Source: Acidimicrobiia bacterium
GTDB lineage: Bacteria; Actinomycetota; Acidimicrobiia; IMCC26256; JACDBD01
NCBI GenBank assembly: GCA_031177445.1
Contig: JAPSGP010000247.1
Location: forward strand, 1 to 5,270
DNA length: 5,270 bases
Direction of reading: 5' to 3'
Positions 1 to 5,270 of the stretch are shown here, piece by piece. A program made the translations under genes and the position numbers. Numbering within the stretch: the first letter of the stretch is position 1; each line of letters begins with the position of its first letter. Under the pieces are notes generated by a model that was not told where the DNA came from, did no database searches, and saw only the letters and a list, made by a program, of their open reading frames with translations.

Positions 1-35
1 CTCGCGACCCGGTCGATCTCGGTCCGGGTCGCGAG
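1..35. repeat. Perfect 12-bp inverted repeat inside the membrane protein gene
   Basis: CTCGCGACCCGG (1-12) and CCGGGTCGCGAG (24-35) are exact reverse complements around an 11-nt centre. The left arm begins at the window edge, so the stem may be longer. It lies in the coding region of the membrane protein (about residues 482-492). Confidence 0.7.
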
Positions 36-1478
36 CCAGCGGCCGGCGACATGGACGGGGTAAGCGCCGCCGAGCGCCAGGCCCAGCATTGCGATCGGGT
101 ACATGCGCGGGAACCGAATGTCGGAGAGCAGCGGGACGAAGTCCCGCAACACCCGGAACGGCGCCACGTACGGCACCGCCACCGCGAGACCGATCGTGGC
201 CAGAACCGCCGCCCCCAGACCGAGGATGTTCATGCGCTGGAAGAGCCCGGCAACGAAGAGGCCGGCAAGCAAGCCCACCGCCATGCACGGAACGATCCCG
301 GAGAGGTCGGTGTCGGCGAGCGGAGTCAACGCGGTGCTCGTCCACACCGCGAACGTCGAGGCGAGCAGGATCGCTCCTAGGGTCGCACCCTCGCGCGTGT
401 TGCGCACCAGGAGCACCGCCGTGACGAACGTCAGCGCGACGAGCACGCCTCCCAGGTAGAACGCGCCGTCGTCGATGAGATCGACGCTGAAGAACCCGAT
501 GCGGCCCGACAGCGCGCTCGGTCGGGTCAGGAACGCGCTGGGCGATGACCCGAGCAGGCCGCCGATGCCTCGCGGGCCGAGGGTGAAGCGCAGCTCTTCG
601 GGTGGGTTGAACGCAAACCAACCCTTGAGCGTTGCCAGTGGAAGCAGCCAGTGCGCGCAGAGCCCGAGGCTCAAGCCGACGACGGCGGCGGCGCGGCCGA
701 GAACCTCGCGAATCGAGGGAGCTCTAGGAGTGACGCGCGAGCCGAGGAGCTCGGCGACGACGATCGCGAGCGCGATCAACGCAAGCCCGTACGCGTGCTC
801 GGCCTGTTGCAGCACCGCGAACGACGTGATGAGTGCCGAGATCGCGATCCAGCGCGTGCCGCCGCGCCGCAGCGTCAGCCGCAGGCTCCACGCCATCCAT
901 GGCATGGCCGCGTACACCCACCCGGGCGGTTGATGCCCGAAGAGCGCGGTGTGCGACACGAACACCGGGCTGAGCCCGTAGAACAATCCGGCGAGCGCGG
1001 GCGCGGGCCCTTCGCCCCACAGCGAGCGGGCAAAGACGTACGCACCCCACGCGCCAACGATCTGGCCGACGACCATCGCCACGATCACGCCCTGCTCGAC
1101 GCCGAACACCTCGGCGAAGGGCAGCACCCCGAGATAGCTCACGGCCGGTGCCAGCGCCCACGCCGGTGACCCGGACCAGAACGCCGACAACCAGAACGGG
1201 ATGGTCCCGTGATCCTTCACGGAGTCGAGCGCGAGCCGGAGGTAGATCTCGACACCGGGCCCGTCGAGCACGAGTCGTCCCCGAGGCCACCCTCCCGCGA
1301 AGGCGAGCACGGCGATCGCGAGCGCGGCGAAGATCAGTGCGGTCTGGAGGCGGCCGTCGGGCACGCGCGCGAGCGACTTGACGCGCTCGGCGCGTCGAAC
1401 GCGGCGAGCGCTTCTCGGAACCGTGGGCCTCGCCCGGGTAGAGCGCGGGCTCGGTGCCCGTACCGCGTTCGTCCGCAC
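1..1478 (-). CDS. Large multi-pass membrane protein, GT-C/YfhO-like (3' end outside window)
   Basis: The frame is open for 492 codons from a GTG at 1478 to the left edge, with an in-frame TAA just upstream at 1491-1493, so the C-terminus is missing. An Arg-rich cytoplasmic-type N-terminus (residues 1-45) leads into a first membrane helix (about 46-63). Roughly ten more hydrophobic segments follow, up to residue 480. The loop after helix 1 holds an acidic/His stretch ending in DHGTIPFWLSAFWSGSP (89-105). Such a loop, with 'G-x-x-P-x-W' and 'GSP/GYP', is common in polytopic GT-C glycosyltransferase-like and YfhO/PTPS-related membrane proteins. A late RFPRMYPIAMLG motif (455-466) recalls the 'R-x-P-x-R' segment of the same proteins. 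Inferred role: sugar transfer from lipid carriers in envelope assembly; no substrate can be named. No good ribosome binding site precedes the GTG; an internal GTG at 1364 (residue 39) is an alternative start. It lies 52 bp downstream of the acyl-CoA ligase on the same strand. The coding call is firm, the family moderate. Confidence 0.82.
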   Translation of the reverse strand, partial: MRTNAVRAPSPRSTRARPTVPRSARRVRRAERVKSLARVPDGRLQTALIFAALAIAVLAFAGGWPRGRLVLDGPGVEIYLRLALDSVKDHGTIPFWLSAFWSGSPAWALAPAVSYLGVLPFAEVFGVEQGVIVAMVVGQIVGAWGAYVFARSLWGEGPAPALAGLFYGLSPVFVSHTALFGHQPPGWVYAAMPWMAWSLRLTLRRGGTRWIAISALITSFAVLQQAEHAYGLALIALAIVVAELLGSRVTPRAPSIREVLGRAAAVVGLSLGLCAHWLLPLATLKGWFAFNPPEELRFTLGPRGIGGLLGSSPSAFLTRPSALSGRIGFFSVDLIDDGAFYLGGVLVALTFVTAVLLVRNTREGATLGAILLASTFAVWTSTALTPLADTDLSGIVPCMAVGLLAGLFVAGLFQRMNILGLGAAVLATIGLAVAVPYVAPFRVLRDFVPLLSDIRFPRMYPIAMLGLALGGAYPVHVAGRWLATRTEIDRVA

Positions 1479-1530
1479 GGCGCGCTGACGTTAGTGCAGG
1501 TCTGCGCCGTTTTCCGGACGGATAGGCGCG

Positions 1531-3171
1531 CTACTCCAGCACTTCCACCTCGAGCTCGGCGGCACCGTGACGCGCTCGGAGCACCTTCTTGTCGAACTTG
1601 CCCACGCTCGTCTTCGGTACCTCTTCGATGAACGCCCAACGCTCCGGAACCTGCCAGCGGGCGAGTCGCTCGGACAGGAACTCCTGCAATTGCTCGGCGG
1701 TCACCGACGAGCCCGCGCCGCGGACGACACATGCCAGAGGGCGTTCGCTCCACTTGGGATCGGGGACGCCGATCACGGCCGCCTCGATGACGTCGGGATG
1801 CGCCATGAGCAGGTTCTCCAGCTCCACGGACGAGATCCATTCCCCGCCCGACTTGATGACGTCCTTGGCGCGATCGGTGATCTGTACGAACCCGTTGGGC
1901 GTCACCATGCCGACGTCACCGGTGCGGAGCCAACCGTTGTCGAACTTCTCCGGCGACGGGTCGCGGTAATAGCTCGCGGTGACCCACGGCCCCCGCACCT
2001 CGATCTCGCCCACCTGCTCGCCGTCCCATGCCAGCGGTTCGCCTCGGTCGTCGGTGATCCGGAGCTCGACCCCCCCGATCACGCGGCCCGTATGCGCGCG
2101 CAAGTCCATCTCCTCGGGCGTGCCGAGCGGAACCCCGAGCGGTGGATGGGACAGCGCGGCGAGCGGGCTGGTCTCGGTCATGCCCCAGCCCTGCACGATC
2201 CGCACGCCGTGCCGCTCCTCGAAACGCTCCATGAGTGAGCGCGGCACTGCCGATCCCCCGCAGACGACGATGCGGAACGACGACAGGTCGGTCCCGTGCT
2301 CGTCGGCGTAGCGCAGCAGATCGGACCAGATGGTCGGTACCGCGCCCGCGACCGTCGGCCGCTCCGACTCGATGAGCTTCGCCAGCGGCTCGGCCTGGAG
2401 GAACCGTTCCGGCATCACGAAGCTGGCGCCGGCGAACCACGCCGAATAGGGCATGCCCCACGCGTTCGCATGGAACATCGGCACGATCGGTAGGACCCGA
2501 TCACGTTCGGTGAGCCCGACCGCATTGGCTGCGTTGACCGACATCGAGTGCAGCACGGTCGAGCGGTGCGAGTAGACGACTCCCTTGGGGTTGCCGGTGG
2601 TCCCGCTCGTGTAGCACATCGCCGCCGCCGCCCGTTCGTCGATGTCGGGCCAGTCGAACCCCGGCGCTTCGGCGGCGAGCAGCTCGTCGTAGCGCAGGAC
2701 GTCGGCACCGGCGGCCGCGTCCTCGAGCGCGGTCGCGTCGCCGTTGCCCACGACGAGGTAGTGCTCGACGGTCTTGAGATCGGGAGCGACCTTCGCCAGC
2801 AGCGGCACCAAACTGTCGTCGACGATGACGATGCGGTCCTCACCGTGGTTCGCGACATAGGTGAGTTGCTCCGCGAACAGCCGGATGTTCAAGGTGTGGA
2901 GCACCGCGCCCATGCACGGGATCGCGAGGTACGCCTCGAGATGTGCCTGGTCGTTCCACATGAACGTCCCCACACGATCGCCGTCTGCGATGCCGAGTCG
3001 GCGAAACGCCGCCGCGAGCTGCTCGGCGCGATCGGCGACCTCGGCGAAGGAGGCTCTGCGCACGGAGTCGCCGACCAGCGTCGTGACCTCGCTCTCGCCG
3101 AAGACCGTGCGACCGTGACGGAACAGGAGCCCGACCGTCAGCGGGAAGTCCTGCATGGTGCTCTCGAACAT
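1531..3171 (-). CDS. AMP-forming acyl-CoA ligase (fatty-acid--CoA ligase, AlkK/DmdB-like)
   Basis: A complete 546-residue member of the ANL adenylate-forming superfamily, of normal length. It is expected to activate a carboxylic acid with ATP to an acyl-adenylate and then form the CoA thioester in the cytoplasm. Visible motifs in order: P-loop YTSGTTGNPKG (187-197); VPMFHANAWG (230-239), typical of the medium-chain/methylthiopropionyl ligase branch; GWGMTETSP (328-336), adenine binding; GWLRTGDVG (413-421) with the ribose-binding Asp; hinge region DRAKDVIKSGGEWIS (433-447); and PKTSVGKFDKK (519-529), whose Lys525 is the expected adenylation lysine. No key residue is missing. The ATG at 3171 is preceded by a G-run (3176-3181) at short spacing; a second ATG five codons in (3156) has GAGAG upstream and is a possible alternative. 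It starts 60 bp after the prenyltransferase stop and precedes the membrane protein gene, so co-transcription is plausible. The acid substrate (medium- or long-chain, or other) cannot be read from the sequence. MenE is less likely given the motif style. Confidence 0.95.
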   Translation of the reverse strand: MFESTMQDFPLTVGLLFRHGRTVFGESEVTTLVGDSVRRASFAEVADRAEQLAAAFRRLGIADGDRVGTFMWNDQAHLEAYLAIPCMGAVLHTLNIRLFAEQLTYVANHGEDRIVIVDDSLVPLLAKVAPDLKTVEHYLVVGNGDATALEDAAAGADVLRYDELLAAEAPGFDWPDIDERAAAAMCYTSGTTGNPKGVVYSHRSTVLHSMSVNAANAVGLTERDRVLPIVPMFHANAWGMPYSAWFAGASFVMPERFLQAEPLAKLIESERPTVAGAVPTIWSDLLRYADEHGTDLSSFRIVVCGGSAVPRSLMERFEERHGVRIVQGWGMTETSPLAALSHPPLGVPLGTPEEMDLRAHTGRVIGGVELRITDDRGEPLAWDGEQVGEIEVRGPWVTASYYRDPSPEKFDNGWLRTGDVGMVTPNGFVQITDRAKDVIKSGGEWISSVELENLLMAHPDVIEAAVIGVPDPKWSERPLACVVRGAGSSVTAEQLQEFLSERLARWQVPERWAFIEEVPKTSVGKFDKKVLRARHGAAELEVEVLE

Positions 3172-3231
3172 CGATCCCCCCAGGTTCTCTCTTGTCTTCG
3201 CTCCGCTCGCCGCCGCGGATCAGTCGTTTCG

Positions 3232-4269
3232 CTACCAGCCCAATATCGCGCCCGCGGCAAGACCGAGGACGAGCAGCCCTCCGGCCCGTCGCGTGTGCAC
3301 GAACGCGAACGCCGCGTACCACAGCGGCCAGATCGGGAACCCGTCCGGGGGCGCCGCCGGCTTCGGCTTCGTGAACGGCCCCCACACCGAGACGAGCTTG
3401 GGCAGCGCCAGCAGCACGAGCAGGGCCGCGACCGGGAGCGTGCGCGTCACGACGAGCACGGCCACCACCGGGTAGAAGGACGCCATCATCACCTGGGTCA
3501 GCACTCGGGCGCGCGCCTCCCCGAGGATCACTGGCAGCGTGCGGGTGCCTGCCGGCGCGTCCCACGGGAGCTTGTCGATGTGCTTGGCCATCAGCACGGT
3601 GGTGCAGAGAAGCGCGTAGGGGATCGACGCCGCGAGGACGGCGGCTGTCACCTCGCCCACCGCGGCGTAGTACGTGCCGCCGACCATGAGCGGGCCCCAG
3701 ACGACGAGAACGGTCGGCTCGCCGAGACCATGCTTCTTCAGTCGCAACGGCGGCGCCGTGTACGCGACCGAGAGGGTGAATCCACCCAGCGCGAACGCGA
3801 CGACCGGCCACCCCCGGGCGACGAACAGCCCCACGAGGATCGCGAGGTCGGCGGCATTCACCAGGAGCGCGGAGAGGAGCAAGCCCCTGCGGCTGATCAT
3901 CCCCGACAACACGGGGTGGGGCGCGTAGAGGGCGCGCGGGTAGGCGTTGGAGTCGGCGCCGACCTCGAGATCGAACAAATCGTTCATGAGGTTGTTGGCG
4001 ACGTGCGCGAGGACGAGGCCGGCGGCAGCGAGCGTGAACAGGCTCCAGCGCACATGGACGTCGTCGAAGACCGCGAGGAGCCCGGCGATGGCCGCGACCG
4101 TGAGCGTCATCGGGATCACCGAGGCGCGCGTCAGCACGAGCCAGCGCGACACGGGGTCGACGTGACCGGCTGGCGGATTGGTCGTACGAAGCACGTGCAG
4201 CCAGTTGCGCACGAGCGAGGGCCGGCGTGCGATGCCGCGAACCCGGACCGGCTCGCTCACGTCTGTCAC
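3232..4269 (-). CDS. UbiA-family prenyltransferase, MenA-like
   Basis: A 345-residue integral membrane protein with about eight or nine hydrophobic segments, as usual for UbiA enzymes, which join a polyprenyl chain to an aromatic or other acceptor at the membrane using Mg2+-bound diphosphate. The first Asp motif is NNLMNDLFDLEVGAD (92-106), with the N-D-x-x-D-x-x-x-x-G-x-D style common in MenA-type proteins. YTAPPLRLKKHGLGE (170-184) also matches MenA-like proteins. The second motif region reads KHIDKLPWDAPAGTRTLPVILG (starting at 229), where the upstream Asp232 lies five rather than the usual four residues before Asp237. The start chosen is GTG at 4269 because AGAGGAG lies 8 nt upstream. The frame stays open to an ATG at 4536, but those 89 extra residues are low-complexity, Arg/Pro-rich and overlap the divergent gene. 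It is first in a same-strand run with the acyl-CoA ligase. A role in menaquinone synthesis is possible but unproven; other acceptors remain open. Confidence 0.92.
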   Translation of the reverse strand: MTDVSEPVRVRGIARRPSLVRNWLHVLRTTNPPAGHVDPVSRWLVLTRASVIPMTLTVAAIAGLLAVFDDVHVRWSLFTLAAAGLVLAHVANNLMNDLFDLEVGADSNAYPRALYAPHPVLSGMISRRGLLLSALLVNAADLAILVGLFVARGWPVVAFALGGFTLSVAYTAPPLRLKKHGLGEPTVLVVWGPLMVGGTYYAAVGEVTAAVLAASIPYALLCTTVLMAKHIDKLPWDAPAGTRTLPVILGEARARVLTQVMMASFYPVVAVLVVTRTLPVAALLVLLALPKLVSVWGPFTKPKPAAPPDGFPIWPLWYAAFAFVHTRRAGGLLVLGLAAGAILGW

Positions 4270-4277
4270 TGGCGGTA

Positions 4278-4284
4278 CTCCTCT
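4278..4284 (-). promoter_or_regulatory. Ribosome binding site fixing the prenyltransferase start
   Basis: On the minus strand the sequence is AGAGGAG, followed by 8 nt and then GTG at 4269-4267. This strong match to the anti-Shine-Dalgarno complement decides the GTG start over the upstream ATG at 4536. Confidence 0.85.
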
Positions 4285-4422
4285 GGTCGCCGTCGCAAGC
4301 TCCGGCTCCTGCGCCGGCGGTCGGCAAAGCCGCCGCACGACGCGGAGCGTAACCGGGAGGCGTCGCCGCCGTCCTCGGCCTCGCGCTGGGCGCGATCCCT
4401 CTCGATACGCTGGTCGCCGGTT

Positions 4423-4437
4423 CGGCACGACGTGCCG
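4423..4437. repeat. 15-bp palindrome, possible operator
   Basis: CGGCAC, GAC, GTGCCG forms a perfect 6-bp inverted repeat with a 3-nt centre. It ends 38 bp before the ATG of the plus-strand gene and is about 150 bp upstream of the prenyltransferase start. The place and symmetry suit a dimeric regulator site, but short GC palindromes are frequent here and no family of regulator is indicated. Confidence 0.25.
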
Positions 4438-4460
4438 GCGACGGGCAGCACGCGGCCCCG

Positions 4461-4466
4461 AAGGAG
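4461..4466 (+). promoter_or_regulatory. Ribosome binding site of the single-pass protein gene
   Basis: AAGGAG is followed by 9 nt and the ATG at 4476. It supports this start and confirms that the plus strand is coding here, against the long minus-strand frame that crosses it. Confidence 0.85.
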
Positions 4467-4475
4467 TGCTCTGCG

Positions 4476-5114
4476 ATGTCCGACACCACGCCGTCCTGGG
4501 GCCCGCCGCCGGGGCCGACGCCGCCAGGGTCGACACCGGGCGACGCGCCCACGCAGCCGGCAGAGCCCGCGAGCCCGCCGACCCAGGTCGGTCCGACGGC
4601 GCCGGGCGGCCCGCCCGGACCGCCGCCGGCGCCCGGGCCCGGTGCGCCCGGCGGCGGGAGGAAGGGCGGCATCCCGGCGCCCGCGTTCATCGTGGTGCTG
4701 GTCCTGCTGGTCGCCGCACTGGCCTTTGGCATCGTCAGCTTCCTGGGGAAGAACAGCGAAGCCGACGACAAAGACGAGGCGCGCGAGCAACTCGGCCAGA
4801 CGCGCGCCGAGCTCCGCTCCGCGCGGGACGAGATCGCGTCGCTCGAAAACGAGCTCAGCGGCTCGCAGGAGACCGGCCAGGCGCTGAGCGAGCTGCTCGG
4901 CCAGGCCGCGAGCGCCGCCGACGACCTGAAGGCCTGTGGCGACTCGTCACGCACCTTCATCTCGGACTTCATCGACGCGGTGCCGGGCATCATCGGCAGC
5001 GGCGAGGTGCCGACCGCGCTCAGCGACTCGGCCGCAGAGGTCGACGACCTCTGCGCGACCGCCGACGGCAGCTACGAGGAGCTCATCGACATCTTCAACG
5101 AGATCAACCAGTGA
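4476..5114 (+). CDS. Single-pass membrane protein with Pro/Gly-rich N-terminus and coiled coil, function unknown
   Basis: A complete 212-residue protein that I cannot assign to a named family. Residues 7-69 are low-complexity Pro/Gly/Ala with repeated PPGP-like units and end in basic GGRKGG (60-65). One membrane helix follows (about 69-90, AFIVVLVLLVAALAFGIVSF). Residues 93-132 are highly charged with regular Leu spacing and look like a coiled coil. The last part (about 133-212) is helical and acidic, with just two cysteines, Cys154 and Cys193, that could form a disulphide outside the cell. Positive charges before the helix and an acidic C-terminus predict a cytoplasmic N-terminus and an outer C-terminal domain; there is no cleavable signal peptide. 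Actinobacterial membrane proteins often carry such Pro-rich cytoplasmic tails. AAGGAG lies 9 nt upstream of the ATG. It is divergent from the prenyltransferase and convergent with the next gene, so it is probably transcribed alone. No catalytic motif is visible; a structural, scaffolding or sensing role would be a guess. Confidence 0.88.
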   Translation: MSDTTPSWGPPPGPTPPGSTPGDAPTQPAEPASPPTQVGPTAPGGPPGPPPAPGPGAPGGGRKGGIPAPAFIVVLVLLVAALAFGIVSFLGKNSEADDKDEAREQLGQTRAELRSARDEIASLENELSGSQETGQALSELLGQAASAADDLKACGDSSRTFISDFIDAVPGIIGSGEVPTALSDSAAEVDDLCATADGSYEELIDIFNEINQ

Positions 5115-5131
5115 CGGCTCGGGTCGTATCT

Positions 5132-5152
5132 GAGCGCGAAGAGCTCGCGCTC
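5132..5152. terminator. Stem-loop between convergent genes, candidate bidirectional terminator
   Basis: GAGCGCGA (5132-5139), a 5-nt loop, then TCGCGCTC (5145-5152) form a perfect 8-bp stem in the 58-bp gap between the plus-strand stop at 5114 and the minus-strand stop at 5173. No T-run follows on either side, as is often the case in high-GC actinobacteria. A repeat of this length is expected a few times by chance in this window, so the position is the main support. Confidence 0.5.
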
Positions 5153-5172
5153 GGTTACGCCTCGGGAGATCA

Positions 5173-5270
5173 CTACCCGCCGTAGTTCATGCGGGTGTCC
5201 TCCATGCGGAGGACGGGCGTCTCCTCGTCGTGCTGGAAGTCGGCGTCGACGATCTCGCCCACGAAGAAGG
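5173..5270 (-). CDS. C-terminal end of a possible flavin reductase-like protein (5' part outside window)
   Basis: On the minus strand the last 31 codons before a TAG (5173-5175) read as coding sequence with strong G/C third positions. The peptide starts FFVGEIVDADFQ and ends VLRMEDTRMNYGG. The 'h-x-h-G-E-h-V-D-A' strand near the end, followed by a short turn and a final aromatic-Gly-Gly, is the pattern I associate with the C-terminus of flavin reductase-like (split-barrel FMN-binding) domains. Those enzymes reduce free flavin with NAD(P)H, often for a partner monooxygenase, or bind FMN themselves. With so little sequence, other split-barrel flavoproteins are equally possible. It converges on the single-pass protein gene. 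Confidence 0.6.
   Translation of the reverse strand, partial: FFVGEIVDADFQHDEETPVLRMEDTRMNYGG

Larger units (their letters stand above)
4270..4475. other. Divergent intergenic region between prenyltransferase and single-pass protein genes
   Basis: About 206 bp separate two divergently transcribed genes, so both promoters should lie here unless transcripts start inside neighbouring genes. I find no convincing -35/-10 pair on either strand. Two small inverted repeats are visible: 4315-4320 with 4330-4335 (CGGCGG/CCGCCG, 9-nt spacer), and 4423-4428 with 4432-4437 (CGGCAC/GTGCCG, 3-nt spacer). Repeats this short occur by chance in such GC-rich DNA. No plausible protein-coding frame is supported across the stretch. 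Confidence 0.6.

Noticed and set aside
762..777. GATCGC/GCGATC inverted repeat
   Set aside because: It comes from repeated Ile/Ala/Leu codons in a membrane helix, and arms of this length are common by chance here.
475..933. Plus-strand frame of 152 codons and its overlapping plus-strand frames at 51-1169
   Set aside because: They are antisense to the membrane protein, have no domain signal and show Arg/Pro/Ser-rich composition typical of shadow frames.
724..1290. Minus-strand frame of 188 codons within the membrane protein region
   Set aside because: The product is Arg-rich and lacks membrane segments, while the neighbouring frame on the same strand gives a coherent polytopic membrane protein through the whole region.
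1479..1530. Possible terminator between the acyl-CoA ligase and the membrane protein gene
   Set aside because: Only a 5-bp pairing with a wide loop is present and no T-run, which is not enough to call a terminator.
4270..4536. 89-residue N-terminal extension of the prenyltransferase to an ATG at 4536
   Set aside because: The added residues are low-complexity and overlap the divergent gene; the GTG at 4269 has an excellent ribosome binding site.
2548..4887. Plus-strand open frame of 779 codons
   Set aside because: It runs antisense to the acyl-CoA ligase and prenyltransferase, which have full conserved motifs. Its product is Arg/Asp/Glu/His-rich with no recognisable domain, as expected of a GC-rich shadow frame.
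2840..4993. Minus-strand open frame of 717 codons
   Set aside because: It overlaps the start of the ligase, all of the prenyltransferase and most of the single-pass gene in wrong frames, and the product is low-complexity Arg/Ala/Pro.

Overview
The window is very GC-rich DNA (most codons end in G or C, and GTG starts are used). Gene content and style fit a high-GC actinobacterium. An uncultured or marine lineage such as the Acidimicrobiia is possible, but that placement is inference. No rRNA, tRNA, CRISPR array, insertion sequence or phage gene is visible, so this looks like ordinary chromosome.

Layout: (1) positions 1-1478, minus strand, is a large multi-pass membrane protein whose 3' end lies beyond the left edge; it resembles GT-C/YfhO-like envelope proteins. 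(2) 1531-3171, minus, is a complete AMP-forming acyl-CoA ligase with all expected motifs. (3) 3232-4269, minus, is a complete UbiA-family prenyltransferase of MenA-like type with a clear ribosome binding site at its GTG start. (4) 4270-4475 is a divergent intergenic region of about 200 bp that must hold the 5' signals of both flanking genes. (5) 4476-5114, plus, encodes a small protein with a proline/glycine-rich N-terminus, one membrane helix, a coiled coil and a two-cysteine C-terminal domain; its function is not recognised. (6) 5173-5270, minus, is the last 31 codons of a gene whose end resembles flavin reductase-like proteins. A stem-loop sits between the convergent genes 5 and 6.

The three left-hand genes run in the same direction with gaps of 60 and 52 bp and could be one transcript in the order prenyltransferase, acyl-CoA ligase, membrane protein. 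Together they suggest lipid, isoprenoid-quinone or envelope work, but no single pathway can be assigned. I see no convincing new biological system. The points most worth checking are a perfect 12-bp inverted repeat at the left edge inside a coding region, the shifted second aspartate motif of the prenyltransferase, and the unrecognised single-pass protein.
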